A DNA stretch of 64,000 bases from Rhineura floridana (GCF_030035675.1 NC_084497.1:25352455-25416454), one strand, 5' to 3'; numbered from the stretch's first letter, positions 10,545-52,636 are shown. The notes: generated by a model not told the origin, from the sequence alone. Numbers and translations are program-made.

Positions 10545-10680
10545 CTGCTGTAACTGGCAGCGGCTCTCCAGATAGAGAAGAAAGTTTCCCATCATCTTTC
10601 ACCTGCTTCTTTTAACTGGGGATGCCAGGGATTGAACCTGGGCCCTTCTGAATGCATAGGAAGTGCTCGATGATAATGCC
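10545..10680 (-). mobile_element. tRNA-Ala-like SINE fragment
   Basis: ctgtaactggcagcggctct and gggatgccagggattgaacc with gggcccttctgaatgca show the head half in minus orientation. Just upstream, 10480-10545 carries a piece resembling an hAT-D end. Confidence 0.6.
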
Positions 10681-10828
10681 AAAACAAACTAACCAATGGG
10701 ACTTACTTCCATGCTTAGGGTTGCCACAGCCCAGTCCCTTCATTTTACTCACTTTACACAGCAAGTCCCTCCCAGCTCAATTGCATTGACTCTGAAGCCT
10801 GTGGTTCATAGGATTGCGAGCCTTTGGT

Positions 10829-11118
10829 TGTAGAGGATGGTCCATTAGGACAAGTGGGGCTCTACCCCATCAACTCTAAGCCAGCCCCCACCCAACTGCC
10901 TTCTTACTTAAAGCCAGTCCAGGGAGGTGGCCCTGGCTGTCATCTTCCTCTTCCTTAGTTTCAGTATCGCCTCTTGTTGAACTCAGTAGACAGGAGCTGG
11001 GGACAAAACTGGAATGAATTAGCTCCGCCCATCATTGGATCTGGCTCCACCTACTGTTGGGCTGCCTGCCTTCTGCCCCACCAGTTCAAACAGGCACCCA
11101 GCCACCATTGCCAGGGAG
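10829..11118 (+). mobile_element. hAT-B family copy
   Basis: It contains tagaggatggtccattagga, caagtggggctctacccc, ggtggccctggctgtcatct, ctcagtagacaggagctgg and caccattgccag near its end, colinear with 52637-52926 in the reverse sense. Confidence 0.7.
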
Positions 11119-11594
11119 TAAGCCCCATTGAACCTGATGGAAACAGAAATTGAGAGATGGGGGCAGAACTGTGTACACCCTAGGTGAGCGATAGCGGTGA
11201 CTTGATTGATGTTTTCTGCTCCTTTGCTGCAGGGTTAGCTGGTGCCCCTATATCCAGTGTGATTGATTTGGCTGTTTCATATTGTTTTGATTGATTGATT
11301 GATTTAAACTATGGAACTTTTGTTTTCAACATATATTGTGCTTATACTCTGTTCTCTGCTTAGGGGGGCTTTGCAACACAAAGCAATTCACAGATGAAAC
11401 GTAAGGTAAGATAATTCAGGGGCACTTACTCTTGAGTAGACACATTATGGGGTTGTGCTGCTCCCTTTCCGTGATGAAGAAGCGTGGCTCGTTTCAAGAA
11501 AGGGAGAAGCACCGTGGAAGGTGCAAAAGCAGGACTGGGCACCTTCAATAAAGTGCATTTGCACCTTTCAGGGTTGTGCAGACAATGCTGGATG
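11119..11594. other. No gene; unassigned sequence
   Basis: A short run of gattgattgattg lies at about 11290. Nothing else recognised. Confidence 0.4.
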
Positions 11595-11905
11595 CCAACG
11601 CCAATCAACCAAGTCAGACCTTTGGGCCATCTAGTTCAGTATTGTCTGCACTGACTGGCAGCAGCTCACTAGGATTTCAAGCAGGGAGTCTTTCCTAGGG
11701 ACTGAAGGTAGAGCCTGAAACTGTTTTTATGCCTTTTATTTCTAATTTTTACCTTTTTAGTCCCCTTGGTACCACTCTCCTATATGTATATGTGTGTGTA
11801 TATATATATGTGTGTATGTATATATATATATTGTATTTGATGTATTTTAATGTTTCTGTGTGCAAAGTAGAAGCTCTGCCACCGAGCGACAGCCCTTCCC
11901 TGACC
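11595..11905 (-). mobile_element. tRNA-Ala-like SINE split by AT-rich sequence
   Basis: The left part, 11600-11700, has ccatctagttcagtattgtc and tgcactgactggcagcagct. The head reappears at about 11858 (gtgcaaagtagaagctctgc, caccgagcgacagccctt). A stretch with a TA/TG run at 11790-11830 lies between, possibly a later insertion. Confidence 0.5.
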
Positions 11906-12266
11906 GCTCAGTGGAAGGTAGAGTCAGGCAACACAGGAAGCAGGCCTTTAGTGTTTTGGCACCAACCCTTTGGAATGCCCTCCCCTTAAATATTGACAGG
12001 CGCCATCTCTGTTCTCTTTTCGGTGCCTACTGAAGACCTTCCTCTTTCAAAAAGCCTTTTAAGCGGAAACCTCATCCCAGTCTGGGTCTGTGCTGGAATT
12101 GCTTTTTAAAGTTTTTTTTTTTAGATGTTTTGTTCTAATCTCTTTTTAAAGTCCTTTGTTTTTAAGAAGTTTTAAAGCAGCTGTTTGTTTGTGTTTGCTG
12201 CCCTGGGCTCCTTCTGGGAGGAAGGGTGGGACAGAAATGTAATAAATAAATAATAATAAATAGCCC
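11906..12266 (+). mobile_element. L2-like LINE 3' end
   Basis: Coding end with a degraded ...FGTNPLECPPL-like line (gttttggcaccaaccctttg), then tactgaagaccttcctcttt and gctgccctgggctccttctg. It ends aataaataaataataataaa, a typical L2/CR1-group tail. Confidence 0.7.
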
Positions 12267-12789
12267 CTCCCCCCCTCATGATTTCTGAAACCTTCAGATC
12301 AAGCGGAAAGTAGTTTTTAACACACACACCCTAGGCTGGTTGAGCTGATCCAGGCTTCTTTTACCGCTCCTTTTATTGCCAAACCTCTCCCCCTCCCCAA
12401 TTTGGGAGCTGAAACTGACAGATGCGGGGGAGAAAAGCGTGCTTCTAACACCCACCCACCCCTCCTGAAACTGACAGCTTGTCCCCCCCCCCCGAAGAAT
12501 GAAGGGGGGGAAAGAGAAACTCGCTTTTTTTTAAAGCCACCCTCTCTCCTTCCCAATAATCTTCCAGAACCCCACTTCGCCTCGCCTTGAGCTGACTGGC
12601 TGCTCTTTTGGAAACATAAAATACAAATAAGAACACGTGGGTAAACACACCCTTCTTCCAGCTGCCGCGCTCTTTGGTAATGCTCAAAATCTGTAATTTC
12701 AGAGGAGGTTTATTTTCGGCCACCAGCTTTGTACGGATCTACTTTTCTTTTTAAAGAAGAATAAGGAAACAAGAAAAGAAGCCTCACTT
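12267..12789. other. GABRD upstream flank, no feature recognised
   Basis: Pyrimidine- and C-rich runs around 12260-12500 (long C runs at about 12484). No conserved coding line. It may hold regulatory DNA, but nothing can be named. Confidence 0.35.
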
Positions 12790-13245
12790 TCTCGGAGCAG
12801 CTGCGAAAGACGGGGTGGGGGCCGCAGCTGGCCATGTGGGGCGGAGTCCCACTTTTTTGAGGGTGCCTCTGGGAGCGTGTGGTGCCCTTGGCGCGAAGGG
12901 GGGCGCGCCACCCCCAGAGCGGGACAGCTTCTCGGCCGCGCAGGAGGGCGAGGTAGACGCCTACCGCGGAGTACATCTACCCCGGCTTGGTTCCAACTCT
13001 CCGCAGAGGGGGTGGGGGAGGCTGCGGGCTCGCCTCGGCGGCTCCTGTGCATCCTCGCTTGAAAGGGGATTTCTCTCGCTCGCTCTCAACTGCCGCCGTA
13101 GCACAGGTTTGGGGGGCTTGCTCTTGAGGATGGCGACCTTACCCCGGCGCAGAATTTGCAGTCGCTGCTACTCCCAAATTGGGATATGTCAATTTATCCT
13201 CGTCTGAACAGCCCTGGGGACCGACATAAAAACAAACACGCGAAG
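12790..13245 (+). promoter_or_regulatory. GABRD: GABRD promoter and 5' UTR region, GC/CpG rich
   Basis: From about 12790 to 13110 the base composition changes sharply to GC with many CpG (for example gcgcgcc at about 12903 and ggccgcgcagg). The flanks are AT-rich and repeat-filled. It ends 136 bp before the strong-context start codon. I see no convincing TATA box at the right distance, so a dispersed CpG-type promoter is likely. The transcription start cannot be placed. Confidence 0.6.
13130..13207 (+). other. Possible upstream ORF in the GABRD leader
   Basis: A 25-codon ORF plus stop (MATLPRRRICSRCYSQIGIC then QFILV) begins at an ATG with A at -3 and G at +4 (aggatgg) and ends 38 bp before the GABRD start, in another frame. 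If the transcript begins upstream of 13130 this uORF would be scanned first. Whether it lies in the transcript is unknown. Confidence 0.35.
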
Positions 13246-44356
<31,111 letters not shown>

Positions 44357-44687
44357 GGATCACAAAAATGCAGGAAAACTGGGTAACAGGTCACCGAGAT
44401 CCTCTAGGCAGCCAAAGTGGGACGTTGTATGGAAGGGCCTTACTCGGGGCCAACTTTTTAACCATAGCACTGCCAAAGCCAGGTGGATATTGCCCTCCCC
44501 TTTCCTCTGTTGCTGAGGTAGCAAAACAATTGGCAGCTGTCCATTTATATTGGCTTGTTTGCCTCTCCTCAGCTTCAGCAGAGCAAGCCAAATGCCACAG
44601 TCTTCCCAGTTTGACCTGAACCTCCTGCCAAGGCTCTACAACTTCTTAATCCACAGAATGAGAAGTCAGTTTGCTTCTTCATTTAGG

Positions 44688-44885
44688 GACATAGGAAGCT
44701 GCCTTATACTGAGTCAGACCATTGGTCCATTTAGCTCAGTATTGCCTGCAACAACTGGCAGCAGCCCTCCACGGTTTCAGGCAAGGAGTGTCTTCCAGCC
44801 TTAACCTGGAGATGCTGGGGGTTCAACTTGGGACCTTCTGCACGCAAAGCAAATGCTCTGCAACTGAACTGCGGCTCTTTGTGTT
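44688..44885 (-). mobile_element. tRNA-Ala-like SINE in the GABRD 3' UTR
   Basis: cataggaagctgccttatac, gagtcagaccattggtccat, tagctcagtattgcctgcaa, and the head (gggggttcaacttgggacct, gcaaatgctctgcaactgaa). Antisense to GABRD transcription. Confidence 0.88.
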
Positions 44886-45539
44886 GCTATCTTCCAGTTT
44901 CAAGAAGGCTGCCTCCCGGACTGGGCCCACCAAAAATAGCACCTGGTGTGTCGGGGTGGATCCCAAATAATCTGTTGCATGCCCCCAGGGCAGAATTGCT
45001 TTGGCAGGCATTTTTGGGGAGGGATGCTGAAATGTGGGGGCAAAAAAAATGTGTGGGAAGAAATGAGCAAACTTCTGGGGATTATGGGTGGGACTCTGCA
45101 TGGTCAGGATTTAAACTGGCTTTTCAGGCGCTGATACCTACCTGACGGAAAACGGGTGGCTTTTTTGGTGATTGGACTAGTAAAAAGGTTAACTGGCTGG
45201 CAGTCCGTTCCTTGTGGTTCTGAGATTTGTTTTTTTACTTCTTTCTTCAGTCTGCAGCAATGCAGTGTCTCTCCCTGCAGATCCCAGTCCCTCGACTGCG
45301 CATAGCTATGTATGGCTGCAATTATTTATATTCTGAAAGCCAGAGGTAATGGAATGTGTGTATGTAGGGAAAAGCCTGACACATTTTTTTTTCTCCTTGA
45401 ATTTTCTTTAGTAGTTTTAAATTTGGGCAGCAAAGGGTAATATTTGGGTTTGGGTGTTGTTTTTCTAAATGATCTCTTTTGTGTTGGATAAAGTATTTGC
45501 AACACTTTTTTTGATGATCTCCTTCTAAGCACAGCATGA

Positions 45540-45545
45540 AATAAA
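45540..45545 (+). terminator. Candidate polyadenylation signal of GABRD
   Basis: AATAAA in the context catgaaataaagcctg, about 1.18 kb after the stop. It is not inside any repeat I recognise, which favours a real host signal over a retroposon tail. Confidence 0.55.
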
Positions 45546-45823
45546 GCCTGTGACACAGGGCTCTGTTGAAATTTTGTTTCATCACTGATGCTTCATAGTT
45601 GGATTGTCAAGAGCAAAGATTCAGTGGAGGGGGAGCTCAAATCACTGCAAAGACCAAGGGCTTACAAAATTGCAAAAGAGAGCTCAAGCTTTTACATGCA
45701 TATTTTTAATACTTACAAACGCAGGCATATAGCTGCCCCTCTGAATCACTGGAGACTTCCAGACATCTTGTTTGTTGAGCATTTGCCCTGATTTGTTTGT
45801 AAGGAGTTTAGACGACATTGACA

Positions 45824-45824
<1 letters not shown>

Positions 45825-45890
<66 letters not shown>
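45825..45890 (+). repeat. Simple repeat (TTA)n
   Basis: Uninterrupted tta repeats, the reverse-complemented A-rich tail of the LINE that follows. Confidence 0.97.
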
Positions 45891-46404
45891 TATACCCCGC
45901 CGTTTTTCCAAATTGGAACTCACGGCGGCTTCTAGATAAAAAACAGATACAATTAAAACCTACCAAAGTTAAAAGCATATAATACATAAATAAATAAATA
46001 TAGACAGATATAATTAAAAAATGAACTCTAATTTAAAATAGCATTAAACTGTTTCTGATAATTAAAAACTATACTCATAAAATCAGAATAATTAAAAAAT
46101 AAACAAGCCAGAACAATATAACCTCCTTTTGGGCCTATCCTTAGCCGCCTTTGGAATCAAAGGCTTGCTGAAATAAGAAAGTTTTTACCTGTCGACGAAA
46201 GGACTGCAGAGAAGAGGCCATTCTTATCTCCTTAGGGAGGGAATTCCAAAGCCTAGGGGCAGCCACCAAGAAGGCCCTATCTTGTATCCTCACTAGTTGT
46301 ACTTGTGCGGATGAAGGTTTTGAAAGAAGGGCCTCTCCTGAGGATCTCAGGGCCCGGGCAGGCACATAGAGGGCGATGCGGTCTGACAAATAGCCTGGAC
46401 CCAA
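45891..46404 (-). mobile_element. L2/CR1-group LINE 3' end
   Basis: The minus strand encodes GPGYLSDRIALYVPARALRS and RAFLVAAPRLWNSLPKEIRM, the C-terminal wording of these reverse transcriptases, then a 3' UTR to accccgccgtttttccaaat in reverse. Confidence 0.82.
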
Positions 46405-46750
46405 GCCTTGAGTATTCGTTTTGATTTGTTTGCAGGGAAGTCAGATGATGTTGTGTCTAAGCAAGTGTTATTCCACACTTTCCAGTACATTTCTTATTGC
46501 AGAAAAACTCTAATCTTTGGGGGAAGTGGCTTGGTTGTGTAAGAGCTCCCAATCCAGTATAACTGCACAAACTGATTTTGCTTGAACTCTGCCTGAAAAT
46601 AGCAATAGCCTGGGAGCACCATAGCGATGGATGACTACTCCAGAAGGACACCCTCCTAAAAAAAAAAATGCACTTGCTTTTTTCTTACATTATATACTTA
46701 GCAGTCTTTTAGGGCTGATTCTGTACTGAAGAAGAAGTTAAAATGTTGTA
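46405..46750. other. Intergenic, no feature recognised
   Basis: No gene or family recognised. Confidence 0.35.
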
Positions 46751-47335
46751 TAAGCACATAAGAAGAGCCTGATGCATCAGGCCAGAGGTCCATCTAGTCG
46801 AGCATCCTGTTTTCACAGTGGCCAACCGGATGCCCATTCTGGGAAGCCTGCAAGCAGGACCTGAGTGCAAGAGCACTTTCTATTCCTGTGGTTTCCACCA
46901 GCTGATATTTGGAAGCATCCTGCCTCTGACCGTGGAGGCAGAGCATAGCTGTCATGGCTAGTAGCCACTGATAGCCTTCTCCTCCATGGAGTTATCCAAT
47001 CCTCTTTTAAAGCCATCCAAGTTGGTGGGAGCAAATTTCGTCAGTTAATTATGCCTGAAGCATCCAAGATTCAGCTTCACCGGATGTCCACAAGTTCTAG
47101 TGTTATAAAAGAGAGAGAGAAAACCTTTTCTCTGCCCATTTTCTCCATGCCATGAGTAATTTTATACATGCCTGTCACGTCGCCTCTTACTCTCCTTTTC
47201 TCTGAACTAAAAAGCCCCAAATGCTGCAGCCTTTCCTGATAGGGGAGTCGCTCCATCCCCTTGATCATTCTGGTTGCCCTTTTCTGAACCTTTCCCAACT
47301 CTGAAAAGCCATTCCAAAGCATGTGCAATTCAAAG
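46751..47335 (-). mobile_element. CR1 LINE 3' end
   Basis: Tail taagcacataagaagagcct, then ccatctagtcgagcatcctg. The minus strand codes GKVQKRATRMIKGMERLPYQ, ERLQHLGLFSSEKRRVRGDV, classic CR1 C-terminal residues. 5' truncated. Confidence 0.88.
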
Positions 47336-47535
47336 TACGTACAACTCTATGGAAGATAGATGACACAAAGGACTAAAAATGCACAGCTGGCAGGTGGGAA
47401 AAATGCAGGAATTTTGAAATGGGACTGCCTTTCTCCATGCGCTTCAGTCAATGTTCACAAGCTTAATCCAAATGCATGAAATGTCACCTTAGTGTCTTTT
47501 TGACACATGCCCACAATGGTGGGAAACTGAAAAGG

Positions 47536-47930
47536 CGGTTGTAGTCATCCGGGGTCCAAGGGGGTCTTAAACCCCTTACTTTTTGGGCAGCAGGGTCCCA
47601 ATCTCTCCAGCATCCTCCGAGCCAATCAGCATGAAAGGGGAGTGTGTTAGCCACTGAGAAGAGTCTTCTAACATGCTTCCTTGTCCTTTCCTGCTGACTG
47701 GAACCAATCAGAGTGAAAGGAAGTGGGTCAGCCACTGAGAGGACTCTTCTCAGTAGCTAACACTGTCCCCTTTCATGGTGATTGGCTGCTAGGAGCATCT
47801 CTTGTTGTGGGAGAAGGCCTTAACAAGGATCTCATTCTCTACCCAGCAGCAAAAGAAAAAAGGGGGGAGGGGGTGCGGCTGTGACTATCATGAAGGGCCC
47901 TGCACTTCTGAATTTGCCACTGCGTTACTG
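47536..47930. mobile_element. hAT-C copy with near target duplication
   Basis: Starts cggttgtagtcatccgggg, ends ttgccactgcgttactg. Flanks tgaaaagg and ctcaaagg share 6 of 8 bp. It lacks the nested SINE, so it shows the uninterrupted hAT-C interior (acccagcagcaaaagaa). Confidence 0.78.
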
Positions 47931-48016
47931 CTCAAAGGCAAGAGCAGAACCACTGTATTAAGGTGACTGCTGCTTCCTGCCCACAGAGTTGCTCCAGAAG
48001 AATATGAGCAGGGGAA

Positions 48017-48268
48017 TCAAAGCTGCTGAAAGACTAATCTCTCCTGATGCAGGTCATCAAGCAGGGTGGCCAAACTCATGTCATTACCCAAACCAGGCCT
48101 GAAGCCAGACTGCAAAGGGTCTGGGTAATCCGCTTCCTCCAAGCATGCCTGTAGCTGTTCACCTACCGCTTTGCCCCGGAAGGAGATATTAGCAACTGGG
48201 CAGTCGTTAGAAAAGGCAAGAGCCTGCAAACATGATAACTGTGCCTCTAAGACCTTTGCAGAAAGCAT
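48017..48268 (-). mobile_element. L2/CR1-group LINE fragment, reverse transcriptase fingers
   Basis: The minus frame reads NDCPVANISFRGKAVGEQLQ, ACLEEADYPDPLQSGFRPGL and GNDMSLATLLDDLHQER, matching the (Y)RPVSNLPFLGK...LDPFQSGFRPGxGTE...LDDL region of non-LTR reverse transcriptases. Confidence 0.72.
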
Positions 48269-49148
48269 CCCTTTAATACCACCTTAGACGTTAATCTTCA
48301 CACAAACCAGAGATGGTGGAAGAGCACTGATGGCCTGGCCCCTTGAGACCCCTTGTGCAACTTCCTTCTGCTTTAAAGTTTGAGGAACAGGCTGAAAACT
48401 AAGCAGGATGGCACGGTACATTACAGATGAGTGAGCGATGCGGGTGATATAGCTGAACAGCGCCATCTGATGCATGGGTAGGGGGGCGAATGTAAGAAAG
48501 TGGGAGTGCTGAGGCGCATAATGATACTCCCCCAAAAGGCTCCCTGTTCGGCCCTTAATGGGATTTTGTTACTCCCGAAGATGATAAAATGGGGGGGGGA
48601 ATAGCATAGATCCAATGAGCATTCGACAACTGGAGTAAAAGACTCTTAATGCCCTTCCTCAGCTGCTGCTAATAGGTGCTGCCATTGGGTTAAGAAAATT
48701 GAAACCCTTTTTTTTTAAGTTAGAAAGGAGAATTAACAGACTCCCCTCTCCGTTGTGACAGAAGAATTAAATGGAGGAAGAAAAGGAGGGGAGGGACAGA
48801 ACTCCCCAAAGATCGCACTCTTGATTATATTGACTTGGAAGTAAGATCCAGGGAAATCAGTGGGATTAATTTCTCAGTAAATATTTTTGGGATCTGCTTG
48901 GATCATTTCAAAGGCATACGGTCGCAGTTAAATTAAAACAGAAACAAGCGGGACCTGAAGCCAAATGTGTTCTCCATATCTGTGCCCTTCTAACTAGAGT
49001 GCTGCTGTTCAGGGTTGCAGCCAGCTGGCCGGCCAGCCAGCCGTGCCCTCTTCCAGGACCCTCCATTCCACTCCCCATTCTGGCTTGTGCGTGTTTTTGT
49101 TTTGTTTAGCTAATTGTCGCTCAGCATTCGCTGACTGTTGCACATGCT
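48269..49148. other. Intergenic, no feature recognised
   Basis: About 880 bp with no gene and no recurring repeat recognised. Confidence 0.35.
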
Positions 49149-49345
49149 CACAAGAACACCGGAAGCTGCCTTGTAATGAGTCAGACCCACTGGTCCATCT
49201 AGCCTAGTATTGTTTACACTGACTGGCAGGAGCTCTCCAGGGTTTCAGACAGGGAGTCTCTCCCTGGAGATGCCAGGGATTGAATTTAGGACCTTCTGCA
49301 TGCAAGACAGATGCTCTGTCACTGAGCTGCAGTCCTTCCCCCTGT
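49149..49345 (-). mobile_element. tRNA-Ala-like SINE, near complete
   Basis: gaacaccggaagctgccttg, cagacccactggtccatcta, ggagatgccagggattgaat and cactgagctgcagtccttcc. Confidence 0.88.
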
Positions 49346-49436
49346 CCTCACCGGGCTAATTTTTAGCAGGGCCACCCCCTTGGTTTTTTCTTTTGTAAAA
49401 GATATTTTGTACTTCTGCAAACCTCAGGGGGTTTTG

Positions 49437-50522
49437 CAGAGCTTGGAAGATCACTTTTTAAAAGTAATAAATTACAGTTAAAGTTACATGGTCCAAAAAA
49501 AGTAGTAATTACTGTTACAATTACAATTGCTCTGAAAGTAACTGATTGCTTTACTTTTCCTCCAAACTAATCACTACAATTACATTTCAGTTACTTTAAA
49601 AATGCCTACAAGGTGCTGGCCTTGGCTGCTGCACATCTAAGTAGCCTAAAACAACATTAAAAATAAACAAACTCATACAGAGGTAGTAGAATAATTATTT
49701 TTATTCATAAGACAGCAATGGTGGTCTCTCCGCTGGTAAGGGTGGTGGGGAGGAAGGCTGAGGCCACTACTCAGATCTTTGCACGCCAAACCAAGTGCAA
49801 CCCCCCCTCATCCAGCAAGCATTATCTCTCTCACTTAACCACCTCCCAGACCCTGCCCTGCCACCAACTAAGAGACAGTTGCTCAAACAAACATTTTCCC
49901 GAGATACAAAAAAGTTAAAATACTGCAAATGCAGCACAGTAGCCAGGGTGGTAGAGGCCACTTTGTGTGCCAAGTGCAAACACAGTATTCACACACACAC
50001 ACACACACACACACGCACGCACGCACGCACACACATATACACACACACACATGTTGTCATCTTTCACCTCCATAGTTCTTTATCTCCATTCTGCTGCTGC
50101 CTCCTCCTCCTTTATCCATGTTCTTAACCTCCGGATCCTTTTTCCCTCCACTCCATTCTTCACCACCACTATCCATTTTTAAAAATAATTGTTTTCTCCA
50201 CTCCACCCCGTCTCACTCTCTGCCTCCTCCCTCGTCGCCTCCTACCCATCCACAGAGCATGAGGAAAGAGCAACACTGCACAGAAGCCCAGTTTGAGGCA
50301 CATGATTTTCATCCACAAATCAGAGGAGAAGACTTCCCCTGCTCCCCCCCCCAAGTAATGCCCAAAAGTAATTCTGGAAATGTTACAATTACTCCACAAA
50401 AGTAGTGAAATTACTCCTAGTTCTATTACAATCAAAATGTAAAGGAATTACCCACTCGTTACTCAAAACAGTAATGAATTACAAGTAATTCGTTACTTGT
50501 AACTAGTTACTTCCAAGCTCTG
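49437..50522. mobile_element. 1086-bp hAT-type element, TIR CAGAGCTTGGAAG, 8-bp target duplication
   Basis: Left end cagagcttggaagatcact, right end agttacttccaagctctg (inverted match of 13 bp). Flanks gggttttg (49429-49436) and ggtttttg (50523-50530), 7 of 8 identical. Both subterminal regions (about 49460-49580 and 50370-50515) are dense in gttac/gtaat and their complements. The interior carries an (AC)n run at 49991-50050 and no transposase that I can see. Confidence 0.82.
49991..50052 (+). repeat. (CA)n with interspersed (CACG)n
   Basis: cacacacacacacacacaca, then cgcacgcacgcacgcac, then another CA run. Confidence 0.95.
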
Positions 50523-50530
50523 GGTTTTTG

Positions 50531-50921
50531 TCATCCCTCTTGTTTCTCCGAGGTTCTGTTTTGGCTATGTAGCTGTCGACACGCACTGCCTGAGGTGACG
50601 ATTAGCAGGAATGATATTCCTTTCTTTCTGTTGGATGGTTGAGCAACGACAGAGGGTGTAATTGTCGACCACTGAATCTTCGAGGCTCACAATGTCTGAC
50701 AGTCAGACCTTTCCCCCCCTGGTAAATCACTATTCTCGTAGTGACATTTTCAGTGTTCCCCTATTCTTAAAATCCAAAATCTGTCCTTACTCCACAGACA
50801 TTAAGCCCAAGCGCAGGTAGGGTATGTCGTGGGCACTCCAAATGCATGCATAAGGAACATAGGGAGATGTGTCAGGGAGTTATGCCCGGTCAGACTATTT
50901 GTCCATCTAGGCTGGTATCAC
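50531..50921. other. Intergenic, a SINE remnant only
   Basis: A decayed SINE piece at 50855-50920 (ggaacatagggagatgtgtc, ggtcagactatttgtccatc). No gene. Confidence 0.4.
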
Positions 50922-51085
50922 TGAACACTAAAGTCAGGATCAAACTGTTGGTCTGTTTCCTAAAGGAAGCCACAGACCTGAACTTACAAGATCTGAATAG
51001 GGTGGCTTACAACAGATGCTATTGGAGGTCACTGAATCTTAGGATTGCTATAAGTCGTAATCGACTTGAAGGCATATAACATAAA
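50922..51085 (+). mobile_element. BovB (RTE) fragment with internal deletion
   Basis: tcactgaacactaaagtcag joins almost directly to cctaaaggaagccacagacc; in the copy at 51228 these points are about 350 bp apart. It ends gacttgaaggcatataacat. Confidence 0.75.
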
Positions 51086-51227
51086 CATAAAAATTATTTT
51101 TTTCTTATTCTTTTTAAAAAGATCTTTCAAGCTTGTGGCCAGTTTCCCAGTTGGTTTGAGGCACTATTCAGAATTTCAATTGCATTAAGCATAGATTACC
51201 CCAGCCTTTTTGAATGTTTTGAACCCA

Positions 51228-51843
51228 TTGAATTTGTCAAGGATTATCAAAACCTTGGCACAGTCCTTAACCAAAATGGAGACAATAGTCAAGAAATCAG
51301 AAGAAGGCTAGGACTGGGGAGGGCAGCTATGAGAGAACTAGAAAAGGTCCTCAAATGCAAAGATGTATCACTGAACACTAAAGTCAGGATCATTCAGACC
51401 GTGGTATGCCCAATCTCTGTGTATGGATGTGAAAGATGGACAGTGAAAAAGGCGGCTAAGAGAAAAATCAACTCATTTGAAATGTGGTGTTGGAGGAGCA
51501 CTTTGCGGATACCATGGACTGCAAAAAAGACAAATAATTGGGTGTTAGAACAAATTAAACCAGAACTATCACTAGAAGCTAAAATGATGAAATTGAGGTT
51601 ATCATACTTTGGACACATCATGAGAAGACAGGATTCATTAGAAAAGATAATAATGCTGGGAAAAACAGAAGGGAGTAGAAAAAGGGGAAGGCCAAATGAG
51701 ATGGATTGATTCCATAAAGAAAGCCACAGACCTGAACTTACAAGATCTGAACAGGGTGGTTCATGACAGATGCTCTTGGAGGTCACTAATTCATAGGGTC
51801 ACCATAAGTTGAAATTGACTTGGAGGCACATAACAACAACAAA
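51228..51843 (+). mobile_element. BovB (RTE) LINE 3' fragment
   Basis: Codes VKDYQNLGTVLNQNGDNSQE, RRRLGLGRAAMRELEKVLKC, RIIQTVVCPISVYGCERWTV, WRSTLRIPWTAKKTNNWVLE and LRLSYFGHIMRRQDSLEKII; tail cataacaacaacaaag. 5' truncated, near-continuous frame. Confidence 0.9.
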
Positions 51844-52157
51844 GGCTGGTATTGTCTGCTCTGAATGGCATCACCTCTCTGGGGTCTCGGGCATTTTCCA
51901 TCCCTTGTTATCTTTTGTTGTTGTTATAAACCAGCCCTTGTTGTTTTGATCTTTCAGCTGAAGGATGAGGAAGTTGCCAGATGTGGTTGCACAACAACTC
52001 TCATCAGCACCATTCAGAATGGCCACTGCTGATTTAAGGGCCCATCCATACCTCCTTGTGATCTGCGATGTAACCCCCTTGTGTGTCTGTTAATTTGCCA
52101 GTGTCCATATGACATTCCCCTGCCAATTCAGACTTCCTAGTTAAATCCGCACCTCCC
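51844..52157. other. Intergenic, unassigned
   Basis: A short SINE-like piece at 51848-51905 and a possible family I remnant (ggcccatccatacctccttg). No gene. Confidence 0.35.
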
Positions 52158-52385
52158 CTGATGATGGACTACCTTCAAGTTGATTCCGACTTATGGTGAC
52201 CCTATGATAAGCGGTATTCATGGTAAGCGGTATTCAGAGGTGACCATTGCCTTCCTCTGAGGCTGAGAGGCAATGACTGGCCCAAGGTCACCCCGTGAGC
52301 TTCATGGCTGTGTGGGGATTCAAACCCTGGTCTCCTGGGTCCTAGTCCAACACCTTAACCACTACCACTACCCTGCTATAAACCA
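52158..52385 (-). mobile_element. Sauria-type SINE
   Basis: Tail ctaccttcaagttgattccg, gacttatggtgaccctatga, body ttgccttcctctgaggctga, head gggattcaaaccctggtctc, ccttaaccactaccactacc. A 16-bp stretch (gcggtattcatggtaa) is duplicated inside. Confidence 0.88.
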
Positions 52386-52636
52386 ATTGTTTTTTCTGTA
52401 CCCATTATTAACCACTCTAATCTCTGTAGTGAGGACATCTTTGGATGTGAAAATTTGGGCTTTAAAAAGTAAATATGAGCCCAAACAGAACATGTATGGA
52501 TCTCGAGGTCACTAACCAAATATAGAAAGCGTGGATTTTGAGGTTAGGTGTGGATAGCCCTAACTAGAGATGTCAGAGAGTGAAACTACGGATGTCTCCA
52601 TGTTTGAACTGCAGTTCCACTATAGGTGCATATGGC

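Larger units (their letters stand above)
44357..45565 (+). other. GABRD: Probable GABRD 3' UTR
   Basis: The first AATAAA after the stop codon is at 45540-45545, followed by a T-rich, GT-containing stretch (about 45566-45600). That would make a 3' UTR of about 1.2 kb. It contains a minus-oriented tRNA-Ala-like SINE at 44688-44885. I found no earlier AATAAA or ATTAAA. The exact cleavage site is inferred. Confidence 0.6.

Noticed and set aside
1-12700. A neighbouring gene upstream of GABRD (CFAP74 lies there in mammals)
   Set aside because: No exon-like open frame with splice sites and recognisable protein was found in this interval.
12815-13207. 130-codon ORF in the GABRD promoter region
   Set aside because: GC-rich sequence lacks stops by composition; out of frame with GABRD, no recognisable domain. 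Only the short uORF at 13130 is kept as a note.
45684-45923. ORF with a poly-Asn run
   Set aside because: Translation of the (TTA)n tail of a LINE.
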